Source: Sisyra terminalis (Eukaryota > Arthropoda > Insecta > Neuroptera > Sisyridae). From it: a stretch of 64,000 bases of DNA. The notes under the pieces were generated by a model. It ran no database searches. It had not been told where the DNA came from and saw nothing but the letters and a program-made list of their open reading frames with translations. The position numbers and the translations under genes were made by a program. This document shows positions 21,390 to 34,059 of this stretch, piece by piece. The stretch spans positions 52,715,701 to 52,779,700 of the forward strand of contig OY292275.1 of the NCBI GenBank assembly GCA_958496175.1, written 5' to 3'. Every line of letters begins with the position of its first letter. Position 1 is the first letter of the stretch.

Positions 21390-24300
21390 TAGAAATTTAC
21401 TAGTTTTCAAATTACTGATTTAATTGGTGGCTCATGTCCCTTTTAGAGACATCAATTTAGCGACATTGCATTTTCTACTTAAATTTTAATTTAATTTGTG
21501 ATTTTCTGTTAATTAATTTCTTATATCATAAAATTTGCTCTTTTGTTGGTAAATTTGGCCTGATTTATTCGCGAATCAAATTAAAAACAAAGTATAAAAT
21601 GCAACGTTGCCAGTAATTGATGTGGCTAAATGGGACAAGGACCAAATTGGTTTTTTCTACATATTGTATGTATGCAGAGTTGTCTATTTGTACATACTGT
21701 AAAGTATTTCACCATATTAAACAAAATTGACTACTTATATAAAGAGTATAACCCGCTTTGTATGGAAACTTCAGCCAATCATAATCGTATCTTTATCTCC
21801 AAGGTATTTCTAAACAGAAGATTTTACCATACTTGCTTTTACTAAGTATAAGTAACTAGTTTTGGCTTTCGAAATTTCGTAATATTTTTCTGCCTTATTA
21901 TTGCAAATGGAACTTTTGGCTTTGTACAATAAGGTTTTGTACGCAAACCTGTCGTACCGTCGCTTTTTTTAGCATTCTGAAGCTTTTTTTATCGCTAACT
22001 TAAATATTTTTGTCGTTTGAACATTGACGTGAATAAAATTATAGCTGAAGTAAATCTTTATTATGAAATGTATGAATTTTTGCAGTGCAAATAACCATTC
22101 TTATTCATATTCTCCAAATGAAATTAAGGCTGGTATTTTCACATCTATAATTGATAGTAACATTTATCTTCCAGGATAAATTTTATCTGGAGGATAAAGA
22201 AAACAAATGTTTTTTCATCTTAGAATGGTTATATTTGTAGGATTTATCTAACAAATAAATTTGTATCTCTATATGAAGGATATGATTAATCTATTATTGT
22301 ACGAGTATTGGTTCTTAATGTAATGGAGCAAATTAATAAAATACATCAAATTACTCCTTAAAATTCATATTTTAAACTTTAGGTGATAATATAAAGAGTA
22401 GGCAAAAAAAGGAAGTTCATGTTCCCTTATGAAGTGTCTGGATTATATCGAAAACTATCATCTTAGTACAGTTACACCAACATCATCATATGCTGAAAAT
22501 TAGTTCATGCTTTCCCAAACACGGCTTTTGAAATAAAGCTTCAAAAATGAATTAGTCGAGTTTATGCAGAATGCAATTTAATTATATATTGTCAAAGTAT
22601 TAAAATCGCACGAAGAAAAATATGGCGTTTTCAAGCATCTCATTTTATTTATTCGTCCCATCATATTAAATATGTTTGTCAAACTGTCGTCTCTAACTTA
22701 TTCTTTTCAAGCAAATATCCGAATGAAGTTCTTTTGTATCCCGCATTTGACTTCGATTCATCTTCCACGCGAATCAATTATTTGTGCGAAAGTTTTCATT
22801 TTGTTTTTTGCTACACCATATTATTGAAAATACCTTTTCATTTCAAAAGAATGGAATGTCTAATAGAAAGATTATAATTTCCGAACGTTGAATATGGTGG
22901 ATCGGTGTCATTATTACTTATACTTGAACATTTCAAAATTAAATTTTAAAGTCTTAAAATCTTTTTTTTGTTATTGCGTTTATGACTGTTGAAAAAGTTT
23001 GTGCCAGTAATAGAAAAGCCTCTTAAATTTTCTGCTGTGTCTTTAAACTGTTTCGTGTTATAATATTTCTATATCCATAATAGGTGTTAGAAAGTTTTGT
23101 CGCGACTCAATTACACCTTTTCGGTAGACGAAAGTAACTTGCAACAAGGAAAGTTTAATTTTTACGAGTAAACATTTGAATAGTTAGACAAGAATAGTTT
23201 AAAACTTTTATCACTTTTGGCAAAGTGTGACCATTATACGCGGATTAAACAGTTTACCATAGTTTTCAGTTGTTTAGGTCGAGTTTGGACTTGTGTAAGA
23301 GTTATATGGAGAAAAAGTTTTTAAATTCTTGAAAAACTTGTAAGAGAATACTCTCCTGTGTATATATTATCCTATTTGTCCTGATCTAATTTCATACATC
23401 TGATTTTAATATTTCACCGTTTTTATGTTGTTCATCAAATATAATTACACAAATAAATCATTCTCGTGTAATTATAATTCATTATCAAATGACAAGCTCA
23501 ATTGATGCTAATTGAAGGTGTAATACACCATATTTTATTATTACAGCTGAGAAACTTCCCTCTCATTGTCTTTTATAATTTTTCATTTCTTCCGCTAAGA
23601 AAGAAAACTTTTTGAATAATTATTTTAATGAAAATTAGTGCTGAGTACAACGGGTTTTTCACTGTGTTCATCCACTCGTTAAATATCAATTCACTGAGTA
23701 GTACAGCTCTACATGTTTTACCGATAATAAAATATGAGGACTATACGTTTACCGTTAAACATAGGGGTGGCATTTGCACAAGTACAACACGAAAAACTTA
23801 CATTCAATATTATGGTTTTGAACGTATACCTCCGTCATTGATCTGAACAACTAGCAGCAATTAGTCTTTTCATACAAAGTGTAAAAGAATTTTCAACACT
23901 GAAGAAGAAAAAGTTTGTTTCACAAAGAAGCCATGATGCCTTATTTTTATCTGCACAATTTCAACTACCAATTCACCATACGAATAAATCATTTATAATT
24001 TATGATGAAACACTTTAGTGTATAACATTTTTTTTATTTCGTTTATGCTTAAAATGATAAGTTTAAAAACTTTAAGTTTATGAAATGGATTTTTCTTGAA
24101 ATTTTAACTCTATATATACTGAACCCAAGTCACAGTCACTAATTATTTTGTATCAAGTATACAAAAAGTTTTGAATTTCTTCAACGAAGGCTGTTAATTA
24201 GATCATAATTTACATAAGCATTTTACAAGCATTTGATTTATAACTTTGACGAAAGATTTTAGACTACCCTGGACGAACTAATTAAAATCAAAGTTTATCT

Positions 24301-25595
24301 TAGATATTTTATCTTTTCGTTGACGAAACCTTCAAAGGTTATAAAATCATACAAACCATAATTGTTAAATATGTTGTTTGTAAATCAATAAAATTTGTAA
24401 ATATTAAAATTTTGCAAAACTCCAGAAAGATAAATTAAATATTTCCCGCTTCCATAAATACACAGTATTTATTCATAATTAATTCAAACAAATATTGAAA
24501 TTAATAAATTGATATTACTTACTTGAAAGATTTGGCAAGTCGTTTTTTTTTTTGGATTATTCTATGTGGAAATTCAATTTTCGGCCGTTGGAATTTGAGG
24601 GGATGAGGTCCCACTTGACTAAAGACTGTAAGCTTTTATGGTTTTGTTTGCTCGATAGTAGCCGCTTAGATCGTTAATTATAGCATCTTGAGCTATCGCT
24701 TGGTTCGTCGCGTAGCTAACGTTAGCGTTAAACGTGGCATTTCTGTTTATAGCCCTCTCGTACAATCCCCTAAGCAAGCAGTTTATTTGTATACTTAGGC
24801 TAGTCAGTCAATATGCATACGTAGTAAGGATTAATTTCCCACAACAATCCCAACAATAAATATCCACATGCAAAATGCTTATCAATATCGTACAATTACC
24901 TTCCTTAAATTCAATCTACCTGAAAAGTCCACCGTTGAGGATAACGATTTTTGTTCAACAATTTTCCACAGAAATTCAACGTTCTTTGTTAGTGGATAAT
25001 TAAGGATTTTGAAGATAGGCCCATTAAATGTGGGAAGCGTAATTTATATTGATAATTTTGAAACACGTGTGCACAATGCAAGGCCGAGATTGATGTGCGG
25101 GTGGAATATTGTAAATGGTGACGTCAGACATTGTTGATCTTGACATGATGTACACGCAACCCTCCCTGACGTACAATCCTATAGGATAAATAGCTTTATA
25201 GTGTAAGATGATGAATAAGATTGGTGAGTAATTAACAATAATTTTAGAAGCGACGCCTAAGATCAAACATATATGTACGTAAGAAAATGGTCTGACGTCT
25301 CATTCACAATATTCGGGGAAAATTTTTTTTCAATTCTTTTCGTATAGACAAAAATCTTAATCATATATAAATTACCACAACTTTCTGTTATTTTTTTATA
25401 TTTATTATTGACTTCAATCCTGTAGTTTACATTTAAAGGATTTTTGAGGACCTTTTGTTTTTAAATAAATTACACTTGGTTACTTTTGCGCAGTTTCGCG
25501 GTTTGTTACTAATTTCTGAATCGATTATAAATAACAGTAAAATGTGTAAATAATGTTAATAGAATAGAATAATGTTAATAGAATAATAAATGGCT
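21390..25595. other. No gene recognised; one GC-richer patch
   Basis: Four kilobases of A+T-rich DNA with only short chance frames (for example 21630-21845 and 23628-23846). A GC-richer patch at 24580-24800 contains GTAGCTAACGTTAGCGTTAA, an imperfect palindrome, and could be regulatory. CAGGATAAATTTTATCTGGA near 22174 is a small hairpin. Confidence 0.3.
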
Positions 25596-25599
25596 CTGG

Positions 25600-25715
25600 T
25601 AAATTAATGGATAATAATATTTGTGTTATGACTCAATTTCATCACAGAATTTTCATTAAAAAAAAATTGAAATTGAGTCATAAGAGATATATTATTATCC
25701 ATTAATTTATTGTGA
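25600..25715. repeat. Foldback family C, copy 2 (near-perfect palindrome)
   Basis: TAAATTAATGGATAATAATA at the left pairs with TATTATTATCCATTAATTTA at the right, and TGACTCAATTTCA pairs with TGAAATTGAGTCA inside it. Spacer about 25 bp. Same terminal sequence as copy 1 at 15.8-16.0 kb. Direct flanks share ACTTATCAATG-type sequence with copy 1 in inverted orientation. Confidence 0.7.
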
Positions 25716-25794
25716 CTCGGAAATATATAAAATACTTATCAATGGCTATGGTACTTTGGTAAATTTATAAATGCATTTTAATGTTATTTATAAC

Positions 25795-25833
25795 CGCTTG
25801 AAAAAAACAGTTCAAAACTGCGAAATGTTGTGC
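25795..25833 (+). ncRNA. Degenerate hammerhead-like core
   Basis: CAGTT CAAA AACTG hairpin (25808-25820), then C, GAA (25822-25824), ATGT, T and GTG, which can pair with CGC at 25795-25797. The core before the hairpin reads TTGAAAA instead of CUGANGA. A relic at best; notable because it is 80 bp from the family C palindrome. Confidence 0.25.
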
Positions 25834-25921
25834 AAAAACAACAAAGTGTAAATTTTTTAAAAATAAATGATCTTCAAAAAGTTTAGTTTTAACGAATTAC
25901 AGCAATTAATTGCATACAGGA

Positions 25922-26921
25922 CAGAGGTCACCAATTAGTTTCACTTGAGGCCCGTTTTAAGAAATTAAATGACCATCGCGGTTCGCACAATATTCGATAG
26001 ACAAAAATATTTTATTAAACAAATATAATTTTGGAAAAAGCAAAGGGATTTTTTTAACATATCAATGAAAAAAAATACATTTTTATTGCTGTTTACTGTT
26101 TGAAGTTTGGAGTAAAATTGATGCAAATTATTGACATTAAAACCTGGAGATTCATCAATAAATCGAGATCGATATTTATTCTTAATGAATTTCATCATCG
26201 AAAATGCTGCTTTATAACTATATATTTTGACCCAAACAAAGTAAGAAGTTATAAATATAATTTTTGTAGTTCTGGATATTTATTACCAAACACAAATTTT
26301 ATCCAGAACTTTTCACTGGAAACTTCCGCATGTGAGTGCTTGGAAATCGATCATTTCCATCAGCAGAATAGTTTTATCACTCCCAAAAACAATTGCAGCT
26401 TCGTTGCTCTATTCTTATCAGGATGCAGAAAGAAGATGCTGCTGAGGATTTCTACAAAATTCTCAATTTTCTTTAAATCTGCGAACCTTTTTTAAAATTT
26501 CTATTTTAGATCCATAATGAACGTCTTATATTGGCCGAAGTCAACCTCATTGTCACTACTGATTTTTTAATTAAATTGGGGAAATGTAAGCATTCATTGA
26601 CAAAACCATTAATAAAGAGGTCGATTTTTTTCGGGAAAAACTTTTTACTTCTTACATGTGCTTTCATACACCTAAGCTTTCCCTTGGCTTGAAGTTTAAG
26701 GTTCAGGTCATTGATATGTTTAAAAATATCTGTCAAAAAAGCAATGGCAGGTACATTTTCTTTTTCGTTTAGAAAACTTAAGAAGGGATTTGTTGAAGTC
26801 TGATCACTGTTAAAAAGATATGATTTTAAGTGATCTAAAATGCAGCCTTTACTACTGCAAGTTGCTGTGTTCTCACGGTCCGTATAAAATGGGTTGGTGG
26901 TCCACCATTTGGCGACCCCTG
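25922..26921 (-). mobile_element. hAT transposon, 1.0 kb, internally deleted, both ends present
   Basis: Ends are CAGAGGTCACCAA (25922-25934) and TTGGCGACCCCTG (26909-26921), inverted with mismatches; flanks ATACAGGA (25914-25921) and ATATAGGG (26922-26929) agree at 6 of 8 positions, fitting an 8-bp hAT target duplication. Transposase relics on the minus strand fill it. AFLTDIFKHINDLNLKLQ (26742-26689) matches the middle of hAT-derived proteins of the GTF2IRD2/ZBED5 type. FGSKYIVIKQHF and IKNKYRSRFIDES (about 26220-26148) match the C-terminal dimerisation domain (family: FGSTYLCE, IKNKYRSRLTDE). The N-terminal zinc finger and first catalytic part are missing, and frameshifts and stops separate the pieces. 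It cannot make active transposase. Confidence 0.8.
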
Positions 26922-26929
26922 ATATAGGG

Positions 26930-27714
26930 TACAAAACAATTTTACAAGTTCTTTATCAATATTGATATAGTTTCAACAGTATATTTGCAACTTCAATTGA
27001 CAACTTTCAAAGGAATAATAATATTAATATCGCATTTTCGATAAATAACAACAATCAAACCACACTGGATAATGAAACTAGAATTTATAAAGATTAATGT
27101 GATCTATGAAAAAACTCTATATTTGCCAAACTGGAAGATCTCTCGGGACTGGATATAAGGAGCAAACATCCAGGACACCAGGTTCAACAATATCTTGAAA
27201 CTTTACAAAATTTCTGCATAAATACGACTAAAATCATAAATATATAGATTAAAAAACCATTACTAATTGGGAAGAAAGAATCACACATTAACAATCTGGA
27301 AAAATTTAAAAAATATAAAGTTCATATAATTGAACCAACAAATATCCTTAATGACAAATTCTTTATCTAACACTTCAAATAAAATTAGTATAAAAAATTA
27401 ACAAAGTAAAAATAACACTGACATTGGTAACTAGCCGCTTTTTAAAGGCATCGATAAAAAATAAAAATAGAATTATACAACATAAATAATAAAAATAATG
27501 AGGTCAAAACAATCGAGGAAAAAGAAATTCATAAAAATAATTTTGCGACGAATCGGATTCGAAGATATTAACAAGAATATTTCTTACAAAGATTGTTAAT
27601 TGAAAACTATATGTGTGAAAGTATACTACATATTTAAAATTACATAATTAGAAGAAATTTTAGGCTTCATTCTTCTATTTTTTGCTTATTGAAGTTATAC
27701 TTCTTTAGCGGCGT
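26930..27714. other. No gene recognised
   Basis: A+T-rich sequence; no supported frame or repeat. Confidence 0.3.
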
Positions 27715-27870
27715 TATGAGAAATTGCTCAGGCTAACAGTTGAAACCAATGACAACTATCAGTTCAAAATTGAGACATTAATAATTATATTTGTATTACA
27801 CTCATATATTTGTGTTTACATTCTTTAATTTCTGTCTTTACCGCCATATATATAAGAAATAATTACCTAT
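27715..27870 (-). repeat. Dispersed repeat family A, copy 3
   Basis: Contains AACAGTTGAAACCAATGACA, AAAATTGAGACATTAATAAT, TGTGTTTACATTCTTTAATT and CCGCCATATATATAAG in the order seen in inverted form at 43.7 kb. Truncated. Confidence 0.7.
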
Positions 27871-30800
27871 CACTAATCATCTCACCATAGTTACCTTATA
27901 AATAATAACAATATAATTCTAATTACCATATTAATACTAACTTCATAAATTACATTTATTGACTATAATATTCGATGTTAATTTACAAATAACTTTATTT
28001 ATAACTATTATTTAATGTATTTTATTAAGAATAAAATAATTTACAGACAATATTATATATATACGAGTACATACATTTGTCAAGTATGTTGGCATTAAAA
28101 GGAAAAATTGTGTTTAAAATTGTTTTAAATTTAAGTTATCACAAACTACTAATAACTGATATGTCATTTGAAGCATTATCGAAAGATGCTATAGCGATGG
28201 AATAAAAACATTTTTTCGATTACAACAAATAAGGATAACTTCTCACGTGCATACAAAAGTAAACACTGGTTTTTTATGATAAAAACACTAATAACTTGGG
28301 TACAGAAAGCAAATAATAACTCAGTTACCATTTACTTTCTTGAACCAACTTCGGATATAAAATTTATATATTTATTTTGGAAACTAACTGAAAAATTATT
28401 TTTTGTAATCTCACTTCATACCTTAAACAACAAAGGCTGATTTAAAAACTTTATTTCAATGTTATTTATATAAGTTTAGTATTTTCTGTGTTGAATTCGG
28501 TTAACAATAATTTATGTACAGAAAATCTATACAAATGTGATTAATTCAATTTGTATTTAAAAAAAAAATAAATAACAAAACCGACTAATGAAAGAGGGAA
28601 AATAAATAAACTCTATTATTCTTTGTAATGTTTTTGTTCAATTTGAATTCAATTAGTGAGTCGCTAGTTTTTTAACCAACCCTCGATGTTCTATAATTCC
28701 AATAAACTTAAGTTGAAAAACGAATATCTACTTCATTAAAATTTTTCGCTTAAAAGTAGCTTTAATGTTTTATTCAAATGATATAAATAGATTATTTTAA
28801 GCCAACAACTTATAAAATGCAAAGACAATATTTAAAATCTAATTCATTAATCGAATTCTCCGTTCTGTCGGTCTTTCTTTTTTATTAGACTGACGGAAGT
28901 TTGCAGATTGACAAACCCTGTACAGTGACCATCAAAGCGAAGCAGAACTGTCTTTGAGGATACATTAAACATTGTTCTTTTGACAGAGAAAAGAATTCAT
29001 TTTATTGACATTTCATGTTAGCAATGTGATTGAATTTGTGTTTTTTTTTTGCTTTTAAGCAGACGTGTCCATAAATAAAATTGATTTGAACAAACTTTTA
29101 TTTTAGATTAAAGAATAGAGGGAGCTATGAGGGATGGATTGGTGTTGCTTTAATTATGTCTTGATGGTATACTACTACGTTTATATATAGTTTTACTATG
29201 CTTCTTGGTTAATTAATTTTTTCGTGGTACTTACACTGGCATAATATTTATGCAGAAGAGTTTTCGGTTGTGCTTCATTTCAACATGTAAAAAGTTGTTT
29301 TCAATTGGAACTCGTTTGAAACTAGCAGCGCTAAAAACCAAAAGCAAATATTTTGCATTATGAATGACATTTTTTATGACCGTGTCTGGTCGTAACTTAA
29401 CGACTAATTACACCACAAACTTTGATCGTTTACTGTTGCGACGGCCGACGAAGTTACTGTGACCAGACCTGTAAATAATTACACTAGAATATTATATAGT
29501 TTTAATGTTTGTTTAATTTCCTGCTGCTTATTATTCAAATTAGTGTTCTATGTACCTAATTCCATTCCAGTGATACAGCGTTTCCGTTATCCTTTCTGGT
29601 GCACTAAGCTCATGATTATAGTTTCACATTTTATATGCTTTCACAAATATTTTATAATACACTTCATAAAGCTCTCGTCGCTTGCAATAGTTTGATGTGG
29701 AAAAGAAAAATATTGAATAATAAACATGCAAGGTGGGTATTTTCTTTTCTTTTTTTTTCCAACTTAACATACAAAACATTGAAATTCAAATTTTTAAGAA
29801 TTTTCCGAAACGTCTTGGCCGGTAACTAGACATTAGCTCCCAAAGGATCGTAGATCACCTGAACGATATTAATAATTCCAGCAAGCTAGTACCACCGTAT
29901 CGAGAGCTAGAGAAAAGTTTTTCCAAAAGTATAAATTATTTTCATAAGCATCATTCTCCACATATAATCCCTACAGGAACAGCAACTTTTCTGTGGAATA
30001 AAACCGCGTTTCCGGGTTTGACGTCTTCCTGCAGGAACAGAACCTCCTCTTCACGTTGTGGTTTTACTACTTATAAACACATGACTTCTCAACTTTGTTA
30101 TTTTTGAATTAAGGGTGAATTCGTTTCCTTTACAATATTTATGACTTGTATTCCTGTATTTTATATTTCTAAGATATGAGTAACTTTTTAGGACATGTTA
30201 TGAATTATATACTTCTTCTAATGTTGGTTTAAATAATAAAAATCATTATACTTAGAACTTTGGAAATAATTTAATACAAACAATGATTTATAATACGTTT
30301 ATATTTGTCTTCTTTTTTTAAATAGAAATTCTATGATTTTTATTTAATCACGTATATAATAACCAATACAACAAAATAAGTGTCCTCTTACGAACCATAT
30401 ATAAACTTATAATAATTGAATGAATTTCCTCCTCTATCGAGGAGGAAATTTTACCCCAAATAAAAAAGAACATAATCAGTCTTATCTATGTATCTCACGA
30501 TTTCTGCAAGTATAGTTTTGGATGGTGAAAACAAAAACGATTTTCATCATTAGTTTTAATAAAGCAAAGATAAAGCTAGCTTCCCACAATTGTGTTTAAA
30601 AAAATATTTTCCTTATGAAACTCTTGAAAATTCAAAACAAATTCATAATAAAACTTTTGAAATTTCAACTTAAAATCAACACATCCTTAATTAAACTAGT
30701 CAAAACAATCGTGGGGTATTCTATAAACACAAATGAAATAATTGAATCTAAATATAAAAAGTAACGTTTTAATGAGCTCTACTTCTACGCGCTGATGTCA

Positions 30801-31454
30801 AAGTCTGGAATTTTTATGAATCATTGATTTATTTGTTCCATTTTTTGGAAGTAAGCTGCTTTAACTATCTTAAAAGATTATAATTCTTATAACTGGTTAC
30901 ATTGTTTGTTACATCTTACATTTGTTTTATTTTATATGAGCTTATGTTATTTTAAAATAGACTAGAGGTTCAAGAATTTTTCGGCTTCCGGGGCCCTTAA
31001 TCTATTAGTATTTTTCGCAGCGCTCTATACCTAATCGTAGGGCAAAACAATGGTTCAAATGCACCAATGTTGCAATACTTGCAACTGCGCTATGGCGCTA
31101 AATTGCAGCAAAAACGTTGCACTTGGGCACTAAATTTTCCTGTACAGCGCTCATACCAAATTATTCACTCCAATATAGCTTAAATCATGGGGGTCACTAA
31201 AGTGGTCGATGAAGACATTATTTGTTGATGCATTATCCTTGTCTGGTCTATTCTGAACCTTGTTATAACCACTACGAAATTTCTTGGTACGGAATCGACT
31301 GGGGAATATATCCCTTTTATCCAACCATAACAACCAAAAAAAAGAACTTAGATATTTAATTAAAAATTCCAAATTTATCTAACTAATAGGTCTCCGTTTA
31401 ATTATTTTAAACGGCCTTCTTCTCAATGCTGCTTTTATGATTAAAAATTAAACG
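27871..31454. other. No gene recognised; small patches
   Basis: A+T-rich. GTCTGGTC at 29384-29391 and GACCAGAC at 29460-29467 form a short inverted repeat around a GC-richer patch. AACCCTACAGGAACAGCAAC-like and CCTGCAGGAACAGAACC strings near 29970 and 30030 are a short direct repeat. A minus-strand frame at 31372-31151 (DKRDIFPSRFRTKKFRSG) looks less random than its neighbours but is unrecognised. Patch 30985-31150 is GC-richer without a frame. Confidence 0.25.
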
Positions 31455-31462
31455 TAAATAGG

Positions 31463-31737
31463 CAAGAGTGGATTCAGGATTTTTTTCTGGGGGGGAGGGG
31501 GCACAATATCATCTTTCCTTTGCAAGTGCGTGAAAGTGATCACGGAAAAATTCGCAATTCCAGCCAGAAATAGACTAGAGTTTCACTAATGTTCTTTCTG
31601 TTATTTTATTCATACATTTTCACAACTTTAATAATTTGATTTGCTTCTAAGTATCTACTGTTATGGATCTCCACAGTACACAAAAATACCCTGAGGAGGG
31701 GCACGTGCCCCCGTGCCTCCTTCTAAATCCACCCTTG
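31463..31737. mobile_element. hAT-type MITE, 275 bp
   Basis: Ends CAAGAGTGGATT (31463-31474) and AATCCACCCTTG (31726-31737) are inverted, followed inward by G-rich and C-rich stretches (GGGGGGGAGGGGGCAC; GTGCCCCCGTGCC) that also pair. Flanks TAAATAGG (31455-31462) and TAAATACG (31738-31745) agree at 7 of 8, as for hAT. G-rich ends of this kind are common in insect MITEs. Non-coding. Confidence 0.75.
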
Positions 31738-32299
31738 TAAATACGCAACCTTTTCTTCTGAAGAAAAGTTAGTTAAACTTGGTTAAAAAGTTTCAATCTA
31801 ATGAAAAAGGCTGTCTTTAAATTAGAACCAAAAGTAAAACCAGAATAAAGTATAGGTACAACTATCTATATTAGACTTTTTTGTGACCTTATTTATACTT
31901 TTTTTGGCGAAACACTAAGATGTACCCGAAAACAAAATATTATCGATATCGATTAACCTGTTCTTGAATTATACGATAGAATTCAGGTAGACGAATATTT
32001 AAATTCAATTTTATTAAACTTTGATCTATAATGATCAATATAGTGACCGAAACCGGCAAAATTCCAAACTGTTGTGGAATTTCAAACAATTCGACTCTGA
32101 ACTGGAGATATGAAATAACATAGTAAAAGCTTAAAAGCCAAAATGTGAGAAAAAGGTAGATTCAAGTGTGGCATTTATGCATTCGAAAACAGTTGTAAAT
32201 GTAAATATAATTGACAACAAATAATAAATACCTTAAAGTGGTTATGATTCCATAAATGACATATGAAGGGTTAAACCTTGTTTATTATCACTATTCCCT

Positions 32300-32465
32300 A
32301 TTTTAGGACAATAGTTTTGATTTGCAACCCATTGAAAATATGTGGAAGTTGGTGAAGAAAAAAGTAGCTAAAGAGATGGTCACAACAGAAAAATTGCCTT
32401 TAGAAAAAATATTTTCGTATGGAATCATCATCCACAAATACAATAAAAAAAATCCTGATTATTCC
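32300..32465 (+). pseudogene. Tc1 transposase C-terminal fragment
   Basis: From 32306 the frame reads DNSFDLQPIENMWKLVKKKV, then AKEMVTT. This is the Tc1 region around the third catalytic acid: family pattern GNSPDLNPIENMWKLVKKKV, with E in PIEN. Later codons drift (IFSYGIIIHKYN against the usual IE.VWNHHP). Everything N-terminal to this is absent and no terminal inverted repeats are visible, so it is a small orphan piece. Different in sequence from the Tc1 copy at 62.0 kb. Confidence 0.75.
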
Positions 32466-33210
32466 CTTACCTAAAAAAAATTCTTGGACTTTTCATATTT
32501 CTGTGATTTCTGGATTCCAAGGGAATAAACAGAAAAAGACTTAATCAAGAAACCATACATTACATGGAATTACATGAAATATCATTTTTTTCACAATTTT
32601 CTTTATAGGCTTTCGCTTAATCACAACAATATTCTCATTGAATTATTAAATTTACGGTTACTTATAATTAAAATAATTTTTTTCTGTCTATTTTTGACTA
32701 TTTTCAAATTTAATCCTTTATTGCATGCATCAATAGGCGCTGATTGGCAGTGCACAAATCGCATATTTGCGAATACGTATTTGTATATGTATTAACATTC
32801 ATCGTGGGAGTGGTTTTGTGAATTTTTCAAAATTTCAACAATCAAAACAAATGAACGTGCAAAAATCTCGCAATTCCATTGGTTAATAGCCTCGTGCATT
32901 GACGTGTGTTTGTTGATATCTGATATCAATGCATTGCTCAAAGCATTCTTCTCCGTATTGATAGTTATGAAAAAATATTTTCGTCAAATATTTTGTTAAA
33001 AATTGTTGGAAAATAGTATGAAATGCGTATTTGTACACCAGCAATTATTTTTTTTTATTTTTATTTTATTTAGGTACATGCAAGTTAGCCACTGATAGTA
33101 TTAGCAATTTACATAAAGTGCTGAAATTTATTTTATTTATCTTTTTTTCACTATGTAGTACTCTTCCAAAAATTTAAAAAAAACAGACATTATATTGTAA
33201 GTATATTAAA

Positions 33211-34050
33211 CTAATTTTCTAGGCCGTTAGGGAAGTTCCTTGTGAGTGCGGTTAGAAAGTCTTTTAAGTATGGGACGTTCATTTCGTTATGAATTTGGTT
33301 GTTTCTCACATACCATGGAGCTTTAGTGATGTTCCTCAAGACTCTATTTTGGAACACCTGTAGCTCATTATGATTTTTCTTTGAGGGTGGAAGCCAGACA
33401 GCGCAAGAGTATGTGAGAAGTGGTCTAATGACTGATTTGTATATCATCAATGAACATTCCATACTTAGACGAGACCTTCTGTTGATAAGTGGGTATAGTT
33501 GGATGAGTTGAGTGTTGGCTTCTCTGATTTTACTTGGGATGTGGTTTAACCAGGTTAATTTCGAGTCCAGAAGTATGCCCAGATATTTAACAGGCGTTTT
33601 TTTGTCACACCACGGAATTTCCATGTAGTCCAACACGATAGGCTCCAATTGGTTGGAGAAACATCTTAGAGAGAAAATTTTTGCGATACTTTTAGATGGA
33701 TTTATGAGAATTTTCCATTTACTGAACCTGGAAGATAGGTGGTTGATAGACTGCTCGGTTTTTCTGAACGGCCCTTTGAAGATCTTTGTTCAGGTTGAAG
33801 ATGGCGATGTCATCCGCGTACATTGAGATTATGCAGTGGTCTAGTGACGGAAAGACCGCAACGTAGAGATTGAAAAGGATTGGACCCAATACTGATCCCT
33901 GAGGTACCCCCGAGTGGATAGGTTTTTCCTCTGATAACTAATCGTCCATTTTGATTTGGAAGCATCGGTTGCTCAGAAATGAAGAAATTATGTTCTATAG
34001 ATACTCTGGGGTATGGTAGTTCTGAAGCTTTGTGATAATATAACTTTAAA
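33211..34050 (-). pseudogene. Jockey-type reverse transcriptase, RT core to C-terminus
   Basis: Reading down from about 34040: a degenerate stretch, then GVPQGSVLGPILFNLY (RT motif around 33905-33860) and MYADDIAIF (catalytic YADD around 33820-33795), frameshifts near 33770-33650, then an open run of 145 codons (33648-33211) with KYLGILLDSKLTW, IYKSVIRPLLTYSCAVW, FQNRVLRNITKAPWYVRN and IHNEMNVPYL, the conserved Jockey thumb and C-terminal block. One in-frame stop precedes the motif block (after MDD). The endonuclease half is missing, as in 5'-truncated non-LTR insertions, and the tail stops short of the HPNPLA region. The catalytic aspartates are present but the ORF is broken, so it is inactive. 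Best preserved transposon protein in the window. Confidence 0.85.
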
Positions 34051-34059
34051 ACGGAACAT

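Noticed and set aside
26100..26495. 131-codon plus-strand frame
   Set aside because: It is the antisense of the decayed hAT transposase C-terminal region on the minus strand, which carries the recognisable motifs.
32020..32060. Hammerhead-like GAAACCGGC preceded by TAATGATCAATATAGTGACC
   Set aside because: The stem III string is nearly self-complementary, but no CUGANGA core can be placed and stem I does not pair.
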